Positions 7,419-15,223 of a DNA stretch of 25,904 bases are shown here, one piece after another. The notes under the pieces are model-generated. The model saw only the letters and a program-made list of their open reading frames with translations. It ran no database searches and had not been told where the DNA came from. The translations under genes and the position numbers were made by a program. This DNA is from Planctomycetota bacterium (GTDB lineage: Bacteria; Planctomycetota; Planctomycetia; Pirellulales; Thermoguttaceae). Every line of letters starts with the position of its first letter. Position 1 is the first letter of the stretch. The stretch spans positions 1-25,904 of the forward strand of contig JAJYGU010000392.1 of NCBI GenBank assembly GCA_021784975.1, read 5' to 3'.

Positions 7419-8465
7419 TTAGTGATACAGTCGCTGCAACCGATCTTCGAGCGCGTCTTGTCCGGAAAGGAACTCGATGGCCACGGCGACCGCCCACAAC
7501 GGCCGGCTAGCCAGTTCGCCGACCGGCAGCTTCACCAGATCTTTCGGGGTGCAGACAACGGCCGACACGTCCAAGGTCCGGATCCAGGCGGCCAATGCCT
7601 CGATGTCGCCTTGGCTGTAGCGATGATGGTCGGGAAACTCGCGAAAGGCAACCGGGCGGCAGCCAAGGGCCTCGAGCGTGCGGCGGAACCCGGCCGGATT
7701 GCCCAGCCCGCAGAAGGCAGCTACCGCCGCACCGCGGATAGCGGCTAGCGATTCTTGTCGACCGTCGACAGCGATAAGCTGCCGCGGGGCATGGGTCGCC
7801 TCCGCGCAGGCGGCCTGGGGTGCATGGCGGTGGACGATCTTCCAGATTTGCCCGCGCTGTTGGGCATCGACGAGATCGGCGCGGGTGAGAACGACGACAT
7901 CCGCCCGCCGCAGTCCGACAATCGGCTCGCGCAGCATCCCCCGCGGGAAGACGTGGCCGAAGCCAAACGGCTCCAGCGCGTCCAGCAAAACGACGTCCAG
8001 ATCGCGGGCGAGGCAACGGTGCTGAAAACCGTCGTCGAGCACGATCACTTCGGCATGGAGCTTCGATACGGCCTCTTCGGCCGCAGCCACGCGGTCGGGA
8101 TTCTGGAGATGGATGGCCCCTGGCAGCCGCTGTTCGAGTTCCAGGGCCTCGTCATTGCGTGAGCCGCCGGCGGCGCCATATCCCCGGCTGAGCACGGCTG
8201 CCCGGACGCCCCGGGCCGCAAACCAGCGCACCAGCCATGCCACCATGGGCGTCTTGCCGGTGCCGCCGAGCGTGAGATTACCGACGCTGACCACCGGAAC
8301 GGCCATGCGGTGCACGGTTGCCGCCCCGTGGTCATAGCGGGTGTTCCGGTAGCAGACCCCGGCAGTATAAGCAACCTCCGCCAGCCGTAGGCCGCCGCGC
8401 AACGCTGCCGGTCCGAGACCCCGCTGCCGGCCGCTGACCAACGCACGAAAACCGGTCGAATCCAC
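7419..8465 (-). CDS. lpxK: Tetraacyldisaccharide 4'-kinase LpxK
   Basis: 348 residues, the normal length. The enzyme phosphorylates the 4' position of the lipid A disaccharide precursor at the inner membrane, the sixth step of the Raetz pathway. Visible hallmarks are the P-loop GNLTLGGTGKTP at 62-73 (K71), the LSRGYG motif at 92-97, and DDGFQHR at 144-150 followed by RDLDVVLLDA. The N-terminal LRLAEVAYTAG helix precedes the P-loop as in other LpxK proteins. The start is GTG, with AAGGGA at 8476-8481 as a plausible ribosome-binding site about ten bases away. It heads a likely lpxK-waaF transcript. Together with the heptosyltransferase it indicates that this organism makes lipid A-based LPS. 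Confidence 0.95.
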   Translation of the reverse strand: MDSTGFRALVSGRQRGLGPAALRGGLRLAEVAYTAGVCYRNTRYDHGAATVHRMAVPVVSVGNLTLGGTGKTPMVAWLVRWFAARGVRAAVLSRGYGAAGGSRNDEALELEQRLPGAIHLQNPDRVAAAEEAVSKLHAEVIVLDDGFQHRCLARDLDVVLLDALEPFGFGHVFPRGMLREPIVGLRRADVVVLTRADLVDAQQRGQIWKIVHRHAPQAACAEATHAPRQLIAVDGRQESLAAIRGAAVAAFCGLGNPAGFRRTLEALGCRPVAFREFPDHHRYSQGDIEALAAWIRTLDVSAVVCTPKDLVKLPVGELASRPLWAVAVAIEFLSGQDALEDRLQRLYH

Positions 8466-8493
8466 AAGACCACATTCCCTTGTAAGTGTCTAT

Positions 8494-8522
8494 ATGATAA
8501 GACCTTTCGTCTGGCATTGCAA
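8494..8522 (-). promoter_or_regulatory. Candidate lpxK promoter
   Basis: On the minus strand TTGCAA (8517-8522), a 17-base spacer and TATCAT (8494-8499). The -35 hexamer is its own reverse complement and can also serve the divergent TPR gene. Confidence 0.5.
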
Positions 8523-8544
8523 TCTGATTGGAGTGATCCATAAT
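8517..8544 (+). promoter_or_regulatory. Candidate promoter of the exported TPR gene, sharing its -35 with lpxK
   Basis: TTGCAA (8517-8522), a 16-base spacer and CATAAT (8539-8544); TAATTA at 8541-8546 with an 18-base spacer is an alternative -10. AGAGG at 8573-8577 then gives a ribosome-binding site six bases before the ATG at 8584. Confidence 0.4.
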
Positions 8545-8583
8545 TAGTCGGTGAAGATACGATGCGCGGAGCAGAGGTAGACG

Positions 8584-9840
8584 ATGGATCGCCCGCGGGG
8601 CTATGTGCGATGGATCGGCGTCATTGCGGCGGCGCTGGCCGTCGGGGGGATGGCGGCATCGGCGCTGGCGGCCGATGCCGGCCAGGCCTGCCGGCAAGGC
8701 ATCCAGGCCCTGCAACAGAGAGATCTCAACCGCGCCCTGGCCGGCTTTGACCAGGCGGTTCGCCTCGATCCCAGTCAGCCGCGGTTCCGCGGTTTGCGGG
8801 GCACGGCGTGGATCTGCAAGGGCGAGATCGCCAAAGGCATCGCGGACCTTAGCGCCGCCATTCGCATGAACCCGGACGACGCCGGGATCGGCTACCAGCC
8901 GTGGCTGTCGGTTCGGCTTTCCGATCAGGCCCAACAGCATGGCCGGCAGCAGGTGGCCAGGATGTTGCACGACCGCCCGGCCATGAATCGATATGGGGCC
9001 GACGCCGATTTCCTACGCCGCTGGGCGGCCCGCCGCTTCGCCGGAGAAGGCATCGGCCCGCCGATCATCTGGGACCCCACCCCGCCGCTGCACTCCGACG
9101 CCGAACACCTCGCCCCCACCAACGATGAGCCGGGCGCGATCCTGGTCGAACGGTTCTACACCGACGGGCCGAAACGCGGCGCCGAGCGGTCGTTCGAGGA
9201 GCTATGGGCTGGGGCGATCTACGAGCTACACAACATCGGCTACGCCAAGCACTACGTCTGGCTGAACGACCAGGCGGCCCGAGGCAGAGTCTCCAAGGCG
9301 GCCTTCGTGGCCGGCATCCTGCGTTACGAGTTGCAGGCGGCTCAGCAAACGCGGGCCTTCTACGTGAACCTGTATCTTCCCTGGGTGGAAAAGAAGAAGC
9401 TCGGCAGCGACCCGTCGCTATGGTTTGCCGACTGGTGGCCCGATCCCAATCGCGTCTTGCAGCAGTTCACCGACCGCTCGGCCTATCCGTGGCGCCCTTA
9501 CGCCCGGCAACACGACTGGGCCACTGTCCGCTACCGCTGGGGCCAGGGCCGGCTGGCCAAGGCCTTGAGTCTGCTGCGGCAGATGCGCGGTGAGCGGGGC
9601 TATGAAGCCGAGACGGCCGACGTGCAGCTTTGGATCGGGCGTTGTCTGCTCCGTCTGGGCAAGCCGGACCAAGCTGTGGCGGCGCTCAGCGAATCCATTC
9701 GCCTGGATCCCAGCCAGTCCGAGGCCTATCAGCTCCGCGCGCAAGCCTATCAACGGTTGGGAGCCAAACAGAAAGCGGCGGCCGATTTCGCCAAGGCCAA
9801 GGAGACCCCGGCAGTGGACGGAACAGCGGAGGAACACTGA
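8584..9840 (+). CDS. Exported TPR protein with an unassigned central region
   Basis: 418 residues. A clear signal peptide (residues 1-30, ending SALAA) sends it across the inner membrane. Two TPR units follow (about 33-66 and 67-100; RALAGFDQAVRLDP and KGIADLSAAIRMNP are typical helix-B halves). The C-terminus has two more (about 342-375 and 376-409; DQAVAALSESIRLDP). Between them, residues about 105-340 form a tryptophan- and tyrosine-rich region (for example LWAGAIYELHNIGYAKHYVWLN and WFADWWPDPNRVL) that I do not recognise. TPR units usually bind protein partners; no catalytic motif is seen. The start is supported by AGAGG six bases upstream. It is divergent from lpxK and convergent with the SDR gene, so it is probably transcribed alone. 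No function is proposed beyond a periplasmic scaffold or adaptor. Confidence 0.85.
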   Translation: MDRPRGYVRWIGVIAAALAVGGMAASALAADAGQACRQGIQALQQRDLNRALAGFDQAVRLDPSQPRFRGLRGTAWICKGEIAKGIADLSAAIRMNPDDAGIGYQPWLSVRLSDQAQQHGRQQVARMLHDRPAMNRYGADADFLRRWAARRFAGEGIGPPIIWDPTPPLHSDAEHLAPTNDEPGAILVERFYTDGPKRGAERSFEELWAGAIYELHNIGYAKHYVWLNDQAARGRVSKAAFVAGILRYELQAAQQTRAFYVNLYLPWVEKKKLGSDPSLWFADWWPDPNRVLQQFTDRSAYPWRPYARQHDWATVRYRWGQGRLAKALSLLRQMRGERGYEAETADVQLWIGRCLLRLGKPDQAVAALSESIRLDPSQSEAYQLRAQAYQRLGAKQKAAADFAKAKETPAVDGTAEEH

Positions 9841-9909
9841 TTCCGCAAATCCACTCAATGTTGCCAGCCGGCGCCGACGAAGCTCCCTCACGGAAGCCGA
9901 CTGCCCTCA

Positions 9910-9940
9910 CCCCGGCCCTCTCCCGGAGGGAAAGAGGGGA
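9910..9940. repeat. REP-like hairpin, degenerate copy
   Basis: CCCTCTCCC (9916-9924) faces a GGGAAAGAGGG arm carrying extra bases (9928-9938). It is the first of two copies in the 186-base gap between the convergent TPR and SDR genes. Confidence 0.6.
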
Positions 9941-9951
9941 CGCATTCTGGC

Positions 9952-10019
9952 CTTCCGCCTTCCGAACTCCGCCTTGTCTCTCTTTCCCCTCACCCTAACC
10001 CTCTCCCCGAGGGAGAGGG
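9952..10019. repeat. 7-bp-period array running into a perfect REP-like hairpin
   Basis: Units CTTCCGC, CTTCCGA and ACTCCGC (9952-9972) continue in the same 7-base register into CCCTCAC, CCTAACC and CTCTCCC (9987-10007). The end folds as a perfect 9-bp stem, CCCTCTCCC (9999-10007) with GGGAGAGGG (10011-10019). Lying between two converging genes, the hairpin could stop transcription from both sides. Confidence 0.65.
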
Positions 10020-10026
10020 GGACTTG

Positions 10027-10806
10027 CTAGAACCAGGCCGCAGTGAAGCCGCCGTCGACGTTGATGGCCGCGCCGGTGACGAAACTGCCCGCCTTGGGCG
10101 AGACCAGAAACAGCAGGGCCCCGATGAGCTCCTCAGGTTCGCCGAAGCGTTGCATGGGAGTGTGACCCATGATGTTGTCGATCCGCTTCTGGTCCAACAG
10201 CTTGCGATTCTGTTCGGCCGGGAAGAAGCCCGGGCAAATCACGTTGGCCCGCACGCCTTTCTGGCCGAAGTCGTGGGCGATGTTGCGGGTGAGGTTGAGC
10301 ACGCCGGCTTTCGAGGCCGCATAGGCGAACACCCGCGACAAGGGGAGGTGCGAATTGACGCTGCCGATGTTGACGATCGAGCCGCCGCCGGCCTCGACCA
10401 TGTGCCGCCCAAAGACCTGGCAGGCCTGAAACACGGCCCGGAGGTTGATGGTCAGGATCCGGTCCCAATCGGCGTCGGTGGCGTCGAGGAAGGCGCTGCC
10501 GGCGTTGACGCCCGCCGAGTTGACCAGGATGTGCACCCGGCCGCGCTCTTTCAGGCACGCCGACCGCAAATCCTCGATCGATTCGCGGGAGGTCACGTTC
10601 ACCAGGCAGTAGCTTGCGCTGCCGCCGAGCTTCTTCAGGGCTCCGACGCGGGCCTGGCAGCCGGCGTCGGTCAGATCGGCCACGATCACGTGGGCCCCGG
10701 CTTGCGCCAGCCCGGCGCATAGAGCTCCACCCAATACACCGGCCCCGCCAATGACAACCGCGGTCTGGCCGGTCAGGCCGAAGAGATCTTCAAGATAGTT
10801 CGACAC
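10027..10806 (-). CDS. Short-chain dehydrogenase/reductase (classical SDR)
   Basis: 259 residues, the classical SDR length. The NAD(P)-binding motif is GGAGVLG at 20-26 (an A replaces the more usual second G/S context), followed by an acidic D44 in VADLTD that favours NAD(H). NSAG at 96-99, the catalytic N121, S149 (VNIGS), Y162 and K166 (YAASK) are all present, and the C-terminus has the CPGFF and NVDGG motifs. Close families include gluconate 5-dehydrogenase and mannonate/fructuronate reductases, so a sugar acid or polyol is a reasonable substrate guess, and the adjacent gnd fits sugar-acid metabolism; this remains inference. It starts with GTG, with AGGA a few bases upstream. The 90-base gap to gnd contains a REP-like hairpin, so co-transcription is uncertain. 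Confidence 0.9.
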   Translation of the reverse strand: MSNYLEDLFGLTGQTAVVIGGAGVLGGALCAGLAQAGAHVIVADLTDAGCQARVGALKKLGGSASYCLVNVTSRESIEDLRSACLKERGRVHILVNSAGVNAGSAFLDATDADWDRILTINLRAVFQACQVFGRHMVEAGGGSIVNIGSVNSHLPLSRVFAYAASKAGVLNLTRNIAHDFGQKGVRANVICPGFFPAEQNRKLLDQKRIDNIMGHTPMQRFGEPEELIGALLFLVSPKAGSFVTGAAINVDGGFTAAWF

Positions 10807-10888
10807 GATGAAGTCCTGTGCGCTGGAGAGAGGTTGGCATGTTTATTGGACGGCCGCTGTCAGCAGGATTATGCAATCGAACGACGAG

Positions 10889-10922
10889 CCCTCACCCTAG
10901 CCCTCTCCCGAAGGGAGAGGGG
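10889..10922. repeat. REP-like hairpin at the 3' end of gnd
   Basis: CCCTCAC (10889-10895) leads into a perfect 9-bp stem, CCCTCTCCC (10901-10909) with GGGAGAGGG (10913-10921) and loop GAA. The gnd stop codon (minus strand TAG, 10897-10899) lies within the element. Confidence 0.7.
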
Positions 10923-12366
10923 ACCGATCAGCCGGCGTTCGCCGCAGCCGCAGCCAATCGCTGTGGAAGACGCCCGGCTTGTCAACGCGGTTGTAGGTGT
11001 GGGCGCCGAAGTAATCTCGCTGGGCCTGCAACAGGTTGGCGGGCAGGCGCTCGGAGCGATAGCCGTCGTAGTAGGCCAAGGCGGCGGAGAACGCGGGCAC
11101 GGGAATGCCCAACCGCACGGCGGTCATGACCACGTTTCGCCAAGCGTCTTGCGCCCTGGCGACCGCCTGCTGGAAGTAGGGCGCCAGCAATAGGTTCTCC
11201 AGCTTCGGATCGGCGTCGAAGGCCTCCTTGATCCGTTCCAAGAAAACGGCGCGAATGATGCAGCCGCCCCGCCACAACAGGGCGATCTCGCCGAACTTCA
11301 AGGGCCAGCGGTGCTCGGCGGCGGCCGCCTGCATCTGCACGTAGCCTTGCGCGTAGCTGCAGATCTTCGAGGCATACAGCGCCTGGCGAACTTGTTCGAT
11401 GAACTCGGCGCGATTGCCCTGGAATTTGCCCGCGGGCCCCTTCAAAACCCGGCTTGCCCGGACGCGGGCCTCCTTCATCGCCGACAGGCAGCGGGCGTAG
11501 ACCGCCTCGGTCACCAGCGTGCTGGGAACGCCCAAATCGAGGGCCAGTTGGCTCATCCACTTGCCCGTCCCCTTGGCCCCGGCCGTGTCGAGGATCAGGT
11601 CCACCAGAGATCCGCCGGTCTGGTCGTCCTTCACGCTGAAGATGTCGCGGGTGATCTCGATCAGGTAGCTGTTCAACTCGCCTTGATACCACTGCTGGAA
11701 AACGTCGTACAACTCGTCGTTGGTCAACTGCAAGGTGTTTTTCAGCACCCAGTAGGCCTCGCAGATCAACTGCATGTCGCCGTACTCGATGCCGTTGTGG
11801 ACCATCTTGACATAGTGTCCCGCCCCCCGCGGACCGACCCATTCGCAGCAGGCAGTCTCCTGCTTGGGGCCGACTTTGGCGGCGATCGCCTGAAAGATGG
11901 GCCTGACCAACGGCCAGGCTTCTTGGCTGCCGCCGGGCATCATGCTTGGGCCGCGGAGGGCCCCTTCCTCGCCGCCTGAAACGCCCGTGCCGATGTACAG
12001 CAATCCCTTCGATTCGACGTAGTTGGTGCGTCGTTCGGTCTCACTGAAGTGGGTGTTGCCGCCGTCGATGATCACGTCGCCGGCCGAGAGCAGCGGAATA
12101 AGCTTGTCGAGGAACTCGTCAACCGCCGCGCCGGCCTTGACCATCAGCATCACCTTGCGGGGCGAGGCGAGGCTGCCGACCAATTCCTCCAGCGAGTGGC
12201 AGCCGACGAACCTTTTGCCCTTGGCACGCCCGGCCAGCAGGTCATCGACCTTACTCACCGTGCGGTTGTAGACCGCGATGCGGAAGCCGCGGCTCTCGAT
12301 GTTCAAGGCCAGGTTCTCGCCCATGACCGCCAGGCCAATCAATCCGATGTCGCACTTGTCTGCCAT
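10897..12366 (-). CDS. gnd: 6-phosphogluconate dehydrogenase, decarboxylating
   Basis: 489 residues; converts 6-phosphogluconate to ribulose 5-phosphate and CO2 with NADP+ in the oxidative pentose phosphate pathway, in the cytoplasm. The Rossmann motif GLIGLAVMG is at 8-16, followed by NRT (34-36 region), which contacts NADP. The substrate motifs VSGGEEGALRGPSMMPGG and KMVHNGIEYGDMQLICEAY are intact, including the catalytic K and the H-N pair, and the C-terminal NRVDKPGVFHSDW closes the domain. The start ATG at 12366 directly precedes the conserved core; a longer frame upstream adds 21 residues unlike the family. After the normal end of the family there is an extra tail of about 18 residues, and its last nine or so (RSPLPSGEG) are encoded by a REP-like repeat that also supplies the stop. 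A TATACT box at 12420-12425 could be part of its own promoter. Confidence 0.96.
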   Translation of the reverse strand: MADKCDIGLIGLAVMGENLALNIESRGFRIAVYNRTVSKVDDLLAGRAKGKRFVGCHSLEELVGSLASPRKVMLMVKAGAAVDEFLDKLIPLLSAGDVIIDGGNTHFSETERRTNYVESKGLLYIGTGVSGGEEGALRGPSMMPGGSQEAWPLVRPIFQAIAAKVGPKQETACCEWVGPRGAGHYVKMVHNGIEYGDMQLICEAYWVLKNTLQLTNDELYDVFQQWYQGELNSYLIEITRDIFSVKDDQTGGSLVDLILDTAGAKGTGKWMSQLALDLGVPSTLVTEAVYARCLSAMKEARVRASRVLKGPAGKFQGNRAEFIEQVRQALYASKICSYAQGYVQMQAAAAEHRWPLKFGEIALLWRGGCIIRAVFLERIKEAFDADPKLENLLLAPYFQQAVARAQDAWRNVVMTAVRLGIPVPAFSAALAYYDGYRSERLPANLLQAQRDYFGAHTYNRVDKPGVFHSDWLRLRRTPADRSPLPSGEG

Positions 12367-12418
12367 GATAGCTTGTGCCAATGGTGTTGTTTGCCGCCGG
12401 ATGCGGTCGGAAGGCTCC

Positions 12419-12851
12419 CAGTATACCACCCCGGCTATTTTCCCCGATAGGGAGTGCCGGCCTGGTAGAGCGGGATCTTGGCGCGAATCGACTCGGCAAC
12501 GGCGGCCTTGTTCTGGCCGGCGGCCAGGTCGGCCGCCTGTCGCGCCATCCGCAGGGCCTCGGGAAAGCGGCCCGCCTCGGCGCAGGCGGCCGCCAGCGTA
12601 TCCAGGAACATCGGTTCCCGGCCGCCGGAGAGATGCACCGCCCGGCTGGCCAGGGCCACCGCCTCGGGGCCGTTGCGGACCGAGGCCAGCGGGCAGGCGG
12701 CCAGCAGCCGGGCCAGGTTGTTGCAGGCATCGGCCGACTGGGGCTGGAGCCGCAGCACCTGGCGGTAATCGCGGATCGCCTCCGGAAATTGGCCCGCCGC
12801 AGCCAGCGCGGCGGCCAGGTTGTAGAAGGCATCGGCGTAATCCGGCTTGAG
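12419..12851 (-). repeat. Duplicated block, copy 1 (3' end of first-listed TMTC-like gene and downstream bases)
   Basis: Matches 14791-15223 without gaps at a constant offset of 2372. By hand count there are about 24 mismatches in about 432 positions, and only about 4 in the 180 bases 12661-12840. The match includes the last two and a half TPR units, the stop codon and about 16 non-coding bases with a TATACTG box. Confidence 0.85.
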
Positions 12852-14738
12852 GCTCACCGCGGCCCGATAACTGGCAATGGCCTCGTTGAACCGACCGGCG
12901 TCGGCCAGTGCCGCCCCGAGGCCATAGTGGGCTTCGGCGAGGTCCGGCCTGAGCTTCAGCACTTGTTGGAACTGAGCCACGGCATCGCTCGCCCGGCCCG
13001 CGTCGAGCAGCAGATCGGCCAGATTGCTGCGGGCCTTAACATACTCCGGTTTCAGTTCCAGTAGCTTCTCATACTCCCGGATGGCTGCGTCGCATTGCCT
13101 CTGGCCGGCCAGAGTGGCTGCCAGGTTATAATGGGCCTCGGCCCAGCCGGGCTGCAACTCGACCGCCCGACGATACTCTTGGATCGCCTCGCCGGGCCTT
13201 CCGCATTTGACCAACGTGGTGGCGTAGCAATAGTGGGTTTCCGCCAGATTATCATTAAGCCGCAGCCCCGTGCGATATTCGGCCAGGGCCGCGTCAGTCC
13301 GGTCAAGTCTAGCCAAGGCGTTGCCAAGATTGTTGTGGGCCCGGGCATTGTTCGGCATCTTGGCGACCACGTCCCCCCAGATGGAAACGGCCGAGCAGTA
13401 AGCGATATTGCGATGGAAGGTCACTACTGCCAGAGTTGTGCTGGCCAGCGCGACCACGCAGAGGGCGGTGGCGCGGGCCGCTCGCCGCGAAATCGCCCCG
13501 CCAGCCACGAGCCGCCGTCCGCCGAGATATCCGCCGGCCACCACCGCCGTGACCACCGCCGCTAGCGGCAAATACATCCGCTTCTCGGCGGCGATTTGCT
13601 GGAACAGCGGCACCACGCTGGAACTCGGCGCCAGGATGGCAAAGAACCACACCCCCAAGAATCCCAGCCAAGGCTGATCGCGAAATGCCACCAGCGTCGC
13701 CGCTCCAAGCCCACCGATCAAGAGCGCGTAGGGAACAATCTGCCAGACACCCAGCGGCGTATAGAGGCCGTAATCTATCACGAGCGGATGCGGCCAGAAG
13801 CATAGCCGCAAATAATGGGCAATCAGCCCGAACTGGGTCAAGGCGTAGTCCAAGGGGCCGTAGTGCTCGCAGCCCTCGCCAAGCATGTGCACCACCCTAG
13901 CGTTCTCAGGAACCGTGAACACCGCCGAGCCTTCGTTACCGCGCGGCAGCATGATCAGGATCACGGCCCAGGTGGCCGCCAGGCCAAGGTACAATCCCCA
14001 GCGCCGGCGAAACACCTGGCGCCAGGAAGGGCTCAAGAATACGCGGTCATACAAGAGCGTCACTAGCGGGGCGGAGATGGCCACCTCCTTGCTCCCCATG
14101 GCCAACCCGCAGGCCGCCACCGCGGCGGCATACCATGTCCAGCCACGGGCAGAGACCGCCCCGCGGATGACGCAATACAGGGTCAACAAATAAAACAGCC
14201 CGGCTAGGACCTCGGTCCGCTGCACGACATAAGTCACTGCCTCGGTCAGAAGAGGATGGACCGCCCAGAGCAGGGCTACGGCGAGCGCCAGCGGCGTAGC
14301 CGCCAGGGGACCATCCCGATGCGGTAACATGACGGTCCGCCGCACCACGCCGAAAAGTAGCAGCGCCGCCAAGACATGCGCAAGCAGATTCAACGCGTGG
14401 TAACTCCACACCTGGTAGCCGCTGATGGCATAGTTGACGGCCAGCGAAACGTTGACGACCGGCCGCCGTTGCACGGCCTCGCCATTCGCCGGCGGCAAGA
14501 GAACCGGCCAGATCGGCCACAGACGGCGAATCGTGAGATTCTGTAAGATCGCCCCTTCGTCGTCAAAAATGAACGGATTCCGGAAGGTGTTGCTATAGGC
14601 GGCAGTGGTGGCCAGAACAATTAGAATAGCCGCCAACGGGGTGGCCCAGCGGCCCACCCATACCGTCAACCACTCCAGGCTGGGCTGACCGGCCGGCCGC
14701 CGGGCAATAGCCTTGGTCCGCTTCCGCGATTTCTGCAC
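12435..14738 (-). CDS. TMTC-like membrane protein with C-terminal TPR repeats, paralog 1
   Basis: 767 residues. The N-terminal half is a polytopic GT-C-like domain: a first helix (about 33-48), then YSNTFRNPFIFDDEGAI with the acidic pair D59-D60, a HALNLLAHVLAALLLFGVVRR helix, the HPLLTEAVTYVVQRTEVLAGLFY signature, KEVAISAPLVTLLYDR and EKRMYLPLAAVV. These match eukaryotic TMTC O-mannosyltransferases and their bacterial relatives. The C-terminal half has six canonical 34-residue TPR units and two less regular ones, probably outside the inner membrane. By analogy it may transfer a sugar from a polyprenyl-phosphate donor to exported protein; activity is inferred. Start codon GTG, no clear ribosome-binding site; 68 bases separate it from the upstream paralog, with a TATACT box in the gap. 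Its 3' end is almost identical to that of the paralog. Confidence 0.85.
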   Translation of the reverse strand: MQKSRKRTKAIARRPAGQPSLEWLTVWVGRWATPLAAILIVLATTAAYSNTFRNPFIFDDEGAILQNLTIRRLWPIWPVLLPPANGEAVQRRPVVNVSLAVNYAISGYQVWSYHALNLLAHVLAALLLFGVVRRTVMLPHRDGPLAATPLALAVALLWAVHPLLTEAVTYVVQRTEVLAGLFYLLTLYCVIRGAVSARGWTWYAAAVAACGLAMGSKEVAISAPLVTLLYDRVFLSPSWRQVFRRRWGLYLGLAATWAVILIMLPRGNEGSAVFTVPENARVVHMLGEGCEHYGPLDYALTQFGLIAHYLRLCFWPHPLVIDYGLYTPLGVWQIVPYALLIGGLGAATLVAFRDQPWLGFLGVWFFAILAPSSSVVPLFQQIAAEKRMYLPLAAVVTAVVAGGYLGGRRLVAGGAISRRAARATALCVVALASTTLAVVTFHRNIAYCSAVSIWGDVVAKMPNNARAHNNLGNALARLDRTDAALAEYRTGLRLNDNLAETHYCYATTLVKCGRPGEAIQEYRRAVELQPGWAEAHYNLAATLAGQRQCDAAIREYEKLLELKPEYVKARSNLADLLLDAGRASDAVAQFQQVLKLRPDLAEAHYGLGAALADAGRFNEAIASYRAAVSLKPDYADAFYNLAAALAAAGQFPEAIRDYRQVLRLQPQSADACNNLARLLAACPLASVRNGPEAVALASRAVHLSGGREPMFLDTLAAACAEAGRFPEALRMARQAADLAAGQNKAAVAESIRAKIPLYQAGTPYRGK

Positions 14739-14790
14739 GGGCTAGGGGTCCACTTTCGCTCTTTACTGCCTGGCATCCTCAGAGAGTCAA

Positions 14791-15223
14791 CAGTATACCA
14801 CCTCCGCTATTTTCCCCGGTAGGGAGTGCCGGCCTGGTAGAGCGGGATCTTGGCGCGAATCGACTCGGTAACGGCGGCCTTGTCCTGGCCGGCGGCCAGG
14901 TCGGCCGCCTGTCGCGCGATTCGCAGGGCCTGGGAAAACCGGCCGGCTTCGGCATAAGCGGCTGCCAGCGTGTCCAGGAACATCGGCTCCCGGCCGCCGG
15001 AGAGTTGCACCGCCCGACTGGCCAGGGCCACCGCCTCGGGGCCGTTGCGGACCGAGGCCAGCGGGCAGGCGGCCAGCAGCCGGGCCAGATTGTTGCAGGC
15101 ATCGGCCGACTGGGGCTGGAGCCGCAGCACCTGGCGGTAATCGCGGATCGCCTCCGGAAAGTGGCCGGCCGCAGCCAGCGCGGCGGCCAGGTTGTAGTAG
15201 GCATCGGCGTAATCCGGCTTGAG
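14791..15223 (-). repeat. Duplicated block, copy 2 (3' end of second TMTC-like gene and downstream bases)
   Basis: Partner of 12419-12851. Similarity drops sharply upstream of about 15223, into the preceding TPR units, and stops just downstream of the TATACTG box at 14791-14797. Confidence 0.85.

Noticed and set aside
6269..7510. Plus-strand open frame of 413 codons opposite the WaaF-like gene
   Set aside because: The minus-strand frame carries a full GT9 protein with conserved motifs; the plus frame shows composition typical of an antisense shadow.
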